Shown here: positions 1 to 5,785 of the stretch, piece by piece
How the letters are laid out: every line of letters starts with the position of its first letter
Position numbering within the stretch: position 1 is the first letter of the stretch
From: an uncultured euryarchaeote
GTDB taxonomy: Archaea; Thermoplasmatota; Poseidoniia; Poseidoniales; Thalassarchaeaceae
Length of the DNA stretch: 5,810 bases
Assembly (NCBI GenBank): GCA_937901365.1
Contig: CALCEF010000033.1
Span: forward strand, 1-5,810
Direction of reading: 5' to 3'
Made by a program: the position numbers and the translations under genes
Notes under the pieces: generated by a model
Told to the model about the DNA's origin: nothing
What the model saw: the letters and a program-made list of their open reading frames with translations, nothing else
The model's database searches: none

Positions 1-2318
1 CACTATTGGATGCTGAAGGAAATGCATCAGGTGGTGTAATCCACTTGTTCATCGACGACAATGGTGTTGGTGGAACATGGTCCGTTCTTTCCGATGGTCC
101 AACAGGCGCTTATTCGTTGACTTACACCTTGCCTCAAGGCATCACAGCTGGTGCGCACACCCTCGAAGTTCGCTTCCTCGGCGGATATCTTTGGGTCGAC
201 CCCGTCGGTGCAGGCGACTCAGTCAATCCGGAGTTTTACCTGCCCGCGAATGCACTTGCAGCATTCAACGCCACTCAGCCCACACAGATTAGTATCGTAT
301 CCGGCGGAGGCCCAATCGATCGTGAGGAACTGATTTCTGTTAGTGGAATCTTGTTGGATTCGGTAGACCGTCCAGTTGCCAATATGACGATTGGAATCTA
401 CCTCGACAATGTGTTCCTAACCAATGTGACGTCCAATGTTGATGGGACATTCGATGTGTTCTATCCTGTCCCATCCGATATGACACTTGGACCTGTTACG
501 ATGGATGTCCAATTTACAGGTGCTGAATTCTATCTTGGTTCAAGCGCAACCGTTGATTGGCAAGTATACAGTCCGGTCAATATCGATATCGCACCGACGG
601 ATGCTGTGGCCATTGGTGACCAAGTCACCATCTCAGGAACCGTTCGTGACAACCTCCCTGCTGGCTGGATCGCCGGTCATAATGTAGACATCCGAGTTGG
701 TGGAATGCTAATTGGAAATGCATCCACCGATTCAAACGGCGTTTGGTCACTGAACTGGACCATCCCTTCATCGATGGCATTGGGCAACCACACCATCGAT
801 GTCTTCGCGCCCGCTCAAGGTTGGTACAGAAGCGGTGAGGCCAACAGCAGTCTCTGGGTGGCACATCATTCAGCCATATCGTTGAGTGCAGAAAATGGTG
901 GTGACGCAACACGCGGATTCGACTGGACCCTCAATGGACGACTATACGATAGCGATGTTGTTGGTTTGCCAGGAATCTCTGATGCAACCATCCAAATTGC
1001 ATTGGATGGGGCGTCATTTACAACCCTCACTACCGATGAAAATGGAAACTTCTCAGTAACCATCCCTGTCGACATGTCGAGCAATCGTGGTGATCACATC
1101 GTCACTGCACTTTACGCAGGTGCTCCCTCATGGTTGGGAAGTGAGACCAATGAAACAGTCACCACATGGGCGGATGTGAACCTTCAGATTACCTTCGTGT
1201 CAGATAACTCAATCCGAAGCGATCCGACCCACCCTGTTCGAATCGAAGGCCGGGTTGATGAAGTCGGTGGCAGCGGAAATTCACTGACCAACATGTCATT
1301 ATTGTTGGTGTCTGGAAACATTTCATTCCCAACATCAAATATTCTATGGGACAACCAAACGGGTGGATTCATCATTGAATTCACAGCCGATCGATATGTC
1401 ACTCCAGGCGATTTAACCCTTGTTTTAACCAGTGAACGTGATGAGATAGACCACTTCAACGCCGGCAATACGAGCGCCGAATTGTTCTTGCGCGTACGCG
1501 CGACATTTGACATTGAGTATGATATTGTAGAATGGGGTGGACACACCATTAACGGCAGTGTTGAGGTTCGAGATTATTACTCCAGTCAGATCATCCCTGG
1601 AATCGCCATAGAGGCACATTTGAGGAACGATTCGCAAGTCGATCCGTTCGAAATGTATCTGGCAGGATTTACCAATGACGCAGGCGTATGGGAATTTGAG
1701 TTCTCAGTTCCAACCAGTCTACCACCACTATCAGACCAAGACCGGTGGGGTACATTGTACCTACAATTCAACAGTTCATCCGCTGAACTTTCAGATGAGA
1801 GTAAGCAAACCCTCGCGCGTGATTTGTACGCCTTGGAATACGAACCACAGAGTGAGACTTCAGAAAGTGTGTCATACTGGGTATACGGACTTGTAGCGAC
1901 GATCATCGCAGCAGCCGGTGCAGCGGCGTGGATCCTCTACATCCGTCGCCGAGACACAGTCGATGAGTTGGCTGAGATCTTCTCTTACACCGCTGAGTTG
2001 TTGGCTGCTGGTGATGCGATTCGTGAGGCAATTTTCCACTGCTACGAGGAGCTTTGTGGCGTTCTGATGTCACATGGTCACCTGCGCCGTGACTTCGAAA
2101 CCGTTCGAGAATTCGAGATGGCCATCCGAAAGGCAATGCCAACCATCAGTGACGAGGCTCTGACCGCGCTTGACAACATGTTTGAGATTGCGAGATACAG
2201 CCGTCATGAATTGGGTGATGAACACCGCAGCCAGGCGACTGCAGCGCTTCAGCGAGCCATCGCAGAAATTCAGAATGCGTCGCAGATGCCTGCTGCCGCA
2301 GCACCTCCACCCGTCTGA
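1..2318 (+). CDS. Ig-like-repeat surface protein with membrane anchor and cytoplasmic DUF4129-like domain (5' partial)
   Basis: The frame is open to the left edge, so the gene starts upstream; the TTG at position 6 is only the first start-like codon. Counting residues from that TTG (770 to the stop), about six repeats of 85-100 residues fill 1-615. Each reads as 'SG.v.D', an embedded 'DNV'/'DGG'-like strand, 'T(D/N)..G.(F/W)', a proline strand and a final 'V.f.G' strand. This is typical of Ig-like or carboxypeptidase-regulatory-like sandwiches on archaeal surfaces. The ectodomain has no cysteine but 17 N-x-S/T sequons (N6, 88, 126, 140, 238, 250, 261, 280, 348, 382, 429, 438, 450, 488, 516, 541, 589), suggesting heavy N-glycosylation. 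One membrane helix lies at about 625-646, followed by IRRRD, so the C-terminus should be cytoplasmic. Residues 660-755 are helical with 'REFE' and 'FEIARYS', which match the DUF4129 pattern (R-E-F ... LF..ARY) often seen with transglutaminase-like or surface proteins. Role is unknown; adhesion or envelope architecture is an inference. Confidence 0.85.
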   Translation, partial: LLDAEGNASGGVIHLFIDDNGVGGTWSVLSDGPTGAYSLTYTLPQGITAGAHTLEVRFLGGYLWVDPVGAGDSVNPEFYLPANALAAFNATQPTQISIVSGGGPIDREELISVSGILLDSVDRPVANMTIGIYLDNVFLTNVTSNVDGTFDVFYPVPSDMTLGPVTMDVQFTGAEFYLGSSATVDWQVYSPVNIDIAPTDAVAIGDQVTISGTVRDNLPAGWIAGHNVDIRVGGMLIGNASTDSNGVWSLNWTIPSSMALGNHTIDVFAPAQGWYRSGEANSSLWVAHHSAISLSAENGGDATRGFDWTLNGRLYDSDVVGLPGISDATIQIALDGASFTTLTTDENGNFSVTIPVDMSSNRGDHIVTALYAGAPSWLGSETNETVTTWADVNLQITFVSDNSIRSDPTHPVRIEGRVDEVGGSGNSLTNMSLLLVSGNISFPTSNILWDNQTGGFIIEFTADRYVTPGDLTLVLTSERDEIDHFNAGNTSAELFLRVRATFDIEYDIVEWGGHTINGSVEVRDYYSSQIIPGIAIEAHLRNDSQVDPFEMYLAGFTNDAGVWEFEFSVPTSLPPLSDQDRWGTLYLQFNSSSAELSDESKQTLARDLYALEYEPQSETSESVSYWVYGLVATIIAAAGAAAWILYIRRRDTVDELAEIFSYTAELLAAGDAIREAIFHCYEELCGVLMSHGHLRRDFETVREFEMAIRKAMPTISDEALTALDNMFEIARYSRHELGDEHRSQATAALQRAIAEIQNASQMPAAAAPPPV

Positions 2319-2320
2319 GA

Positions 2321-2797
2321 TTAGTCACGGACGAAATCGAACACCAATTGGTCGCCGCGCCAACCGGCGCGAGCCAGTTCCATACCCGGTGGTAGTGCAA
2401 ACGTTCGAGATAGGTTCTCACCATCGCGACCTTCTGCATTGAGTCGAAGCGTAGTCCCTGCTCCGCTTGAGTGAATCTCTAATTGCACACGATCTTGGAT
2501 TGCACCTGAAAGTGGCAAGACCAATGCGTCACCTTCTCGAAATCCACCGAGATTACCGATGGCGATCTCTGCTGTTTGCATCGATTGAATTTCCGCGAAA
2601 TGTGCATCGACACCTTCACCAGCCATTGAGAGTAAATTTGCATGGGCTGCTTGAGTTTCTGCAAGGTGCGGAAGATCTGACAAGAATGCATCGTGCAAAT
2701 CCGAGGGGTCGGCTGAAAGTCCGGCTAGAATCGGTTCAGGTGTGACCTTTTCCTCATCTTCTGGGATTGAAACAAGTTCAACAGTCTCCCAGTCCAT
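2321..2797 (-). CDS. Small acidic protein, possible HSP20/alpha-crystallin-like fold
   Basis: This gene codes for 158 residues. I chose the ATG at 2797 over an in-frame ATG at 2842 because a strong Shine-Dalgarno (AGGAGGG) sits five bases upstream of it; the 15 extra residues are low-quality. Residues 1-35 are acidic and disordered-looking and 36-78 are probably helical. Residues 85-158 look like a beta sandwich. 'DALVLPLSG' at 90-98, then a strand with 'LRLNAEG' at about 117-123, 'RTFALPPG' at 131-138 and 'GDQLVFDF' at 148-155 follow the HSP20 order: a 'v.lPG' strand, a repeated strand pair, 'R.F.LP..v', and a final 'dG.L.v.f' strand. The similarity is closest in style to the degenerate HSP20-like domains attached to ArsA-type ATPases. 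It is a remote resemblance seen by eye, so function is unassigned. The gene lies 53 bases after the helicase on the same strand, probably in one operon. Its stop codon is two bases from the stop of the convergent surface protein gene. Confidence 0.8.
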   Translation of the reverse strand: MDWETVELVSIPEDEEKVTPEPILAGLSADPSDLHDAFLSDLPHLAETQAAHANLLSMAGEGVDAHFAEIQSMQTAEIAIGNLGGFREGDALVLPLSGAIQDRVQLEIHSSGAGTTLRLNAEGRDGENLSRTFALPPGMELARAGWRGDQLVFDFVRD

Positions 2798-2802
2798 GGT
2801 AT

Positions 2803-2809
2803 CCCTCCT
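2803..2809 (-). promoter_or_regulatory. Strong Shine-Dalgarno deciding the start of the small HSP20-like gene
   Basis: On the minus strand AGGAGGG is followed by ATACC and then ATG at 2797. It is a near-full match to the anti-Shine-Dalgarno at the archaeal 16S 3' end, at good spacing. It lies inside the 53-base gap after the helicase stop, so the downstream gene has its own initiation site and is not only translationally coupled. Confidence 0.8.
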
Positions 2810-2850
2810 ATTCGTGGCATCATCGGGTGTCCTTGAACCCATCCATCTTC

Positions 2851-4893
2851 CTATTGCCCCTTTGCGGGTTCAGGATGCCGTTCGAAGAATTTCTGCACCC
2901 ATCTCCCAGTTCGACTGGCTTCACTGACCTTAATCGTGGTCAGAGTAGGTGGTAAACAAGATCGGTATTGGCCACTCAATAGTCGATTGTCTAAGAGAAG
3001 AATGAATGCGCGGTCCTCAATTTTTCGAATGGCTCTCCCCATACCCTGAAGCACACTATTGACCGCTGGTTGTAATGCACCGTATTTCCACCCCTTCCCC
3101 TGTCCATGCTTCTTTTCGATGTATTCTCTAAGCGCATCTTGCGGTACTGATTTTGGTGCGACAGGAATGCCAACGCAGACAACAGCATCGAGGATATTCT
3201 GTGAATAATCCACTCCTTCTGAAAGCCTACCACCAAAGACACCAGCAATCAACACCTTCGTACCTCTATTCCGTGCATCATGCAATTGTTTGAGCGCACT
3301 TTCAACGCGCTTCTTAGTCCAATTTCGCGATTCGATTAGCAACATTCGCCCGGGCCAATCCGCCTCTTCCACAATCTCCTCAAGCATTCGGTATGACTGA
3401 CAGAACACTGCCACATGCCCAGGGGTGTTTTGCAACAATGCGTGGATGTGCTGACGGATTTTCCTCGTGTTTTCAGGTCCGCGCTCGGTGTATTTGGATG
3501 TCACATCGGATGCGATGATCACGGGTCTGCGATCATCTAGGAATGGAGATGGATAGGATGCTGTTCCAATCGGTCGAATGGGGGGTAGGTCGAGGGATTC
3601 AGCATACATTTCAGGCGGCGTCAATGTACCGGACATCAAAATTCCACCTCGAACCGTATGGAATACATTCCCGCTAACGATTGCCGGGTCGAGTAGATGC
3701 GTAGTAATGCGACTTTCATCTGCACGAGAGGTCAACACAACACACATTGCTGGTGATTGCGCATACCTGTCTAGAATGGCCAATACCGATGCCAGACGAT
3801 CTGTTGCCATTTCCTCTTCGTCATCATCGGGGTCTACTTGGACAAGGAAAAGTTGACCGATTAGGCCATTCAAGTCGATGGTTTCTCCCGAGATATCACC
3901 TGACAATTCTTGCCGCAACATCGAAAGGATTTGGTCCGCTTCCACACGCACTTCAATTTCAGCTGCAATGTCGCCTAAATCCCGATTCACCTCTTTTTGC
4001 TCACGAATCCAAGTCGAGAGTCGTCCCTTGAACCGCTTTAGCGCAGTTTCACAGGCGCGCGTTCGCTCAAAGAGTGCCTCATCCAAGGTCGAATTAAGCC
4101 CATTTTCCTTGAGAACATCACAGTATTCTTCCAATTCATAGATGGTGTCTCGGAGCAATTTGTCATTCAAGGTACGACTCAAACCCCTGCGAATCCGATC
4201 TGGTAAATTGTGGGCCTCATCGATGATTACAATCATATCTTCCATCGCCAATCCCATCGCTTCAAGGCTGGAATCACGTGTATCTTCATTGAACAAGTGA
4301 TTGTAATCGCAAACAAGAATGTCAGCCTTCGATGCGGTTTCTCTGGCGATTTTCCAAGGGCATGTTGGTTGTGGACCTGCTTCTCCATGCCAATGTTTTG
4401 CATGTTCGACCAACTCATCGACATGTAACGGATAATCGAGGACCTTGAGGCGTAAACCAGGGGAGTCCTCAAGAAATGGTTTGCATTTTCTTGTGCCGCG
4501 TAATTCTCCGCAGATTTGCCTGAAACGGCCTCCGTGTTGCAAGGCCAAATCGTTGATACACATGCCGTTTTGACCGATCATGTCGACCAACGTTACCGGT
4601 TGTTCACCATCCGGCAATCGTTCGTTGATTCTTCGAACCGTATCGACGACGATACGATGCTGGGATTGTCGCCCAGTCATGAACAAAATCTGTGTACCTG
4701 GTATCGATCTTGCTACAGACAAAGCTGCTGCCAACGATGCTGCCGTTTTTCCGATTCCAGTAGGAGCATTTGCAATCATGAAACCGCCATCCGAAATGGC
4801 TGTGAATGCATCATTGGTCATGCTAACTTGCCCTTCACGAAGTTCCTCGTGTGCGAGGAATCGCACTCCAGAGTCCAATTCTTCCGGGGGCAT
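2851..4893 (-). CDS. XPD/Rad3-family Fe-S superfamily 2 DNA helicase
   Basis: This is a 680-residue ATP-dependent DNA helicase of the XPD/Rad3/DinG group, 5'-to-3' in characterised relatives, acting in repair or damage processing. Motifs in order: the Q-like RxGQ at 19-22; Walker A APTGIGKT at 43-50; an Fe-S region with Cys112, Cys128, Cys137 and Cys178; DEAH at 225-228 followed by NLPDRIR; a helical, Arch-like insert at about 235-370 with an acidic run (DPDDDEEE, 354-361); motif III SGTLTPPEMY at 421-430; motif IV around 492-504 (VAVFCQSYRML); motif V GGRLSEGVDYS at 554-564; motif VI QGMGRAIRK at 616-624. All catalytic motifs are intact. The ATG at 4893 is favoured because the next Met (25) would lose the RxGQ motif; its ribosome site is weak. 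At 680 residues it is longer than the compact archaeal XPD proteins. The SGTL..P.EMY motif favours XPD over DinG, but a search is needed to name the orthologue. It leads a probable operon with the downstream HSP20-like gene. Confidence 0.93.
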   Translation of the reverse strand: MPPEELDSGVRFLAHEELREGQVSMTNDAFTAISDGGFMIANAPTGIGKTAASLAAALSVARSIPGTQILFMTGRQSQHRIVVDTVRRINERLPDGEQPVTLVDMIGQNGMCINDLALQHGGRFRQICGELRGTRKCKPFLEDSPGLRLKVLDYPLHVDELVEHAKHWHGEAGPQPTCPWKIARETASKADILVCDYNHLFNEDTRDSSLEAMGLAMEDMIVIIDEAHNLPDRIRRGLSRTLNDKLLRDTIYELEEYCDVLKENGLNSTLDEALFERTRACETALKRFKGRLSTWIREQKEVNRDLGDIAAEIEVRVEADQILSMLRQELSGDISGETIDLNGLIGQLFLVQVDPDDDEEEMATDRLASVLAILDRYAQSPAMCVVLTSRADESRITTHLLDPAIVSGNVFHTVRGGILMSGTLTPPEMYAESLDLPPIRPIGTASYPSPFLDDRRPVIIASDVTSKYTERGPENTRKIRQHIHALLQNTPGHVAVFCQSYRMLEEIVEEADWPGRMLLIESRNWTKKRVESALKQLHDARNRGTKVLIAGVFGGRLSEGVDYSQNILDAVVCVGIPVAPKSVPQDALREYIEKKHGQGKGWKYGALQPAVNSVLQGMGRAIRKIEDRAFILLLDNRLLSGQYRSCLPPTLTTIKVSEASRTGRWVQKFFERHPEPAKGQ

Positions 4894-4924
4894 GGAACTC
4901 GCCCTGCGACTCGGCCCCCCTTGA

Positions 4925-4943
4925 AGATTACACTTCGTAATCT
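4925..4943. promoter_or_regulatory. 7-bp inverted repeat upstream of the helicase
   Basis: AGATTAC (4925-4931) and its exact complement GTAATCT (4937-4943) are separated by five bases. The dyad ends 32 bases upstream of the helicase ATG. It could be a repressor site at the helicase promoter or a small hairpin in the mRNA leader. No convincing TATA box is visible beside it, so the role is a guess. Confidence 0.4.
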
Positions 4944-4976
4944 CGAAACTGGCGTTCTACCTTGCCAATAGGGGGG

Positions 4977-4996
4977 TCCCCGCCCGAAGGCGGGGA
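4977..4996 (-). terminator. Very stable hairpin with UUCG loop; possible terminator or processing stem
   Basis: Read on the minus strand this is TCCCCGCC, TTCG, GGCGGGGA: an eight-pair stem closed by C-G around UUCG, the extra-stable tetraloop. On the plus strand the loop is CGAA, which is less special, so minus-strand RNA is favoured. It is flanked by C-runs (minus strand) rather than U-runs. A classical U-tract terminator is therefore unlikely, and a transcript-end or mRNA-protecting structure is equally possible. It lies 17 bases after the stop of the small ORF and 84 bases before the helicase start. Confidence 0.45.
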
Positions 4997-5012
4997 GGGG
5001 GTGACGAGTGTA

Positions 5013-5156
5013 CTATGCATCCGTCGAAGAAGGGGGTGCCCCCGATCGACGGGGGCGGGGGGTTTGTGAGCGGAAGAATCCTTTCATTGCCTCTCGGGCA
5101 CGATAGCGGAGGTTGGAAAATCCAAGGGTGAGGACTGCTTCACCAGCGTCATCCAT
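5013..5156 (-). CDS. Candidate small ORF, 47 residues, function unknown
   Basis: The frame opens at ATG 5156, with GGAG (5165-5168) eight bases upstream as a plausible ribosome site. Residues 2-31 are a coding-like stretch (DDAGEAVLTLG, then FSNLRYRAREAMKGFFRS). The codons are G-first and end in C/T/A like the neighbouring genes, and the segment could form a basic amphipathic helix. The tail is proline/arginine-rich (TPRPRRSGAPP) and is encoded by the G/C-run DNA. The same frame stays open upstream to a GTG at 5348, overlapping the RHH gene, but the added residues use AGG/AGA codons that are rare in the surrounding genes, so I did not choose it. No family is recognised. It may instead be noncoding, since the DNA also forms strong inverted repeats. 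If real, it would be translated downstream of the RHH gene from the same transcript. Confidence 0.35.
   Translation of the reverse strand: MDDAGEAVLTLGFSNLRYRAREAMKGFFRSQTPRPRRSGAPPSSTDA
5038..5056. repeat. G/C-rich hairpin, 7-bp stem
   Basis: GCCCCCG (5038-5044) and CGGGGGC (5050-5056) pair around the five-base loop ATCGA. It overlaps the 3' end of the candidate small ORF and sits among several runs of five or six G on the plus strand (4971-4976, 4997-5001, 5032-5036, 5051-5055, 5057-5062). Confidence 0.5.
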
Positions 5157-5252
5157 CAAGCCGGCTCCACGGCTGTGTGTTGTAGACTTCGCACGAGCTC
5201 TGAGCCCGGTGAAGCCAGGAGAAGTTGCGGAGGGGTTTTCACGCCCCCCCGC
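5127..5252 (-). ncRNA. Structured spacer downstream of the RHH gene; possible noncoding RNA or mRNA switch
   Basis: On the minus strand this spacer contains a 9-pair stem (5252-5244 with 5235-5227) around an eight-base loop CGTGAAAA. One position is a G.U pair on this strand but an A-C mismatch on the other, so structure favours minus-strand RNA. Further along, GCTTCACC (5215-5208) matches GGTGAAGC (5144-5137) perfectly. Just inside it GGCTC (5206-5202) pairs with GAGCC (5167-5163). The GGTGA at 5144-5140 can alternatively pair with TCACC at 5131-5127, so two folds are mutually exclusive. I looked for SRP RNA and RNase P RNA signatures and found neither. The stretch overlaps the possible small ORF frame; either reading may be wrong. 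Confidence 0.3.
5227..5252 (-). repeat. 9-bp inverted repeat / hairpin 59 bases after the RHH stop
   Basis: The arms are GCGGAGGGG (5227-5235) and CCCCCCCGC (5244-5252), spaced by eight bases. In minus-strand RNA all nine positions pair (one G.U). There is no U-tract after it, so it is not a clear terminator; it could cap or stabilise the 3' end of the RHH message or be part of a larger RNA. Confidence 0.5.
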
Positions 5253-5310
5253 GTTGTGCATCCCATCATTGTACGTTGCCACGTCTCTCGCCCCTGGTTG
5301 GTGCATCTGC

Positions 5311-5679
5311 CTAAGCAGTGTGATCCTCATGTGGTTGCGTGTTGTCACGCGATGTTTCCAAGCGCTCTAGCAGAGCCTCGGTAATTCGGTCTGGCTGGGC
5401 CAGTTGTGAGATGTAAGCGTCTAGTGCCTTCTTGGCGACAGTGGCAGCATCATCACCGTGCATACGGTAGATTGCCTCAAGTCGCTCTCTGGTCACTGTA
5501 CCGATTTCGAACTTGACCGTTCGAACATCGGCGTTTGAAGGTGTGGAATCGAGGAAATATTGGATGGCTGCTCGGATGACATCGGAACGGTTTCTGTTCC
5601 CATCGAATCCAACTCTTTGGTCGAGTAGCATCAGGTGCTCCTCGGGAATTCGTAGGCTTGTCATCTGGCTGGCGGGCAT
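5311..5679 (-). CDS. Ribbon-helix-helix DNA-binding protein with an apparent second RHH-like unit
   Basis: This gene codes for 122 residues. I chose ATG 5679 rather than the ATG two codons upstream (5685), because the GAGGTGA ribosome site is seven bases from the former and only one from the latter. Residues 7-12 (TSLRIP) form the DNA-reading beta strand; 13-25 (helix A) and 30-44 (helix B, NRSDVIRAAIQYFLD) complete a classical CopG/Arc-type RHH fold, which dimerises and binds the major groove. Residues 54-60 (TVKFEIG), 63-74 and 77-93 (DAATVAKKALDAYISQL) repeat the strand-helix-helix order, so the chain may carry two RHH units. The tail (94-122) is polar and probably flexible. In many Euryarchaeota a small RHH gene sits next to ftsZ, but no ftsZ is visible here. 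Upstream tandem repeats (5742-5763) suggest autoregulation. The regulator call is firm; the target beyond its own promoter is unknown. Confidence 0.88.
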   Translation of the reverse strand: MPASQMTSLRIPEEHLMLLDQRVGFDGNRNRSDVIRAAIQYFLDSTPSNADVRTVKFEIGTVTRERLEAIYRMHGDDAATVAKKALDAYISQLAQPDRITEALLERLETSRDNTQPHEDHTA

Positions 5680-5686
5680 CTCCATC

Positions 5687-5693
5687 TCACCTC
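5687..5693 (-). promoter_or_regulatory. Shine-Dalgarno deciding the RHH start
   Basis: On the minus strand GAGGTGA is seven bases complementary to the archaeal 16S tail. It stands seven bases before ATG 5679 and one base before ATG 5685, so the downstream ATG is the better start. Confidence 0.7.
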
Positions 5694-5741
5694 TCGGAAC
5701 AAACCACCCTCAAAGACGGTAGGTAATAAGTGTAATGCATA

Positions 5742-5763
5742 ATGAAATACAAATGAAATACAA
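5742..5763. promoter_or_regulatory. Two tandem exact 11-bp repeats, candidate RHH operator
   Basis: ATGAAATACAA occurs twice without a gap (5742-5752, 5753-5763) in an AT-rich stretch 63-84 bases upstream of the RHH start. An 11-bp period is about one helical turn, so both copies face the same side of the DNA. RHH regulators such as Arc, CopG and ParD-type proteins bind tandem sites of this kind cooperatively near their own promoters. On the minus strand the unit reads TTGTATTTCAT and may overlap the basal promoter; an exact TATA box could not be fixed. Confidence 0.55.
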
Positions 5764-5769
5764 AATGGG

Positions 5770-5785
5770 GGTGTTTCGATACACC
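5770..5785. promoter_or_regulatory. 16-bp near-palindrome upstream of the RHH gene
   Basis: GGTGTTTCGATACACC is a dyad centred on TCGA with one mismatched pair; the outer GGTGT/ACACC arms are perfect. It lies seven bases beyond the tandem repeats, so it could be a second operator for the RHH gene or belong to a gene right of the window. No gene is visible from 5786 to the right edge. Confidence 0.4.

Noticed and set aside
6..8. TTG at position 6 as the true start of the surface protein gene
   Set aside because: The frame stays open to the window edge, the product would begin inside an Ig-like domain, and there is no signal peptide.
2798..2842. Start of the small HSP20-like gene at the upstream ATG (2842)
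   Set aside because: The ATG at 2797 has a strong, well-spaced ribosome site; the upstream extension is polar, has no ribosome site and begins only nine bases after the helicase stop.
4516..4971. Long plus-strand open frames opposite the helicase (for example 4516-4971, 4580-4924)
   Set aside because: They are antisense to an intact helicase with all motifs, and their translations are rich in Cys, Arg and Ser with no recognisable domain.
4992..5062. Canonical G-quadruplex on the plus strand
   Set aside because: There are many G-runs, but four runs with loops of seven bases or less do not occur together.
4971..5310. SRP RNA, RNase P RNA, tRNA or C/D-box RNA in the spacer
   Set aside because: I looked for the SRP helix 8 loop, the RNase P conserved core, a T-arm and exact C/D boxes on both strands and found none.
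5157..5348. Longer version of the small minus-strand ORF, from GTG 5348 (111 residues)
   Set aside because: It overlaps the RHH gene by 38 bases and uses AGG/AGA codons unlike the neighbours; the first 64 residues do not look like a domain.
5113..5370. Plus-strand frame of 85 residues in the spacer
   Set aside because: It runs into the antisense of the RHH gene, has no ribosome site before its ATG, and ends in a low-complexity hydrophobic stretch typical of an antisense shadow.
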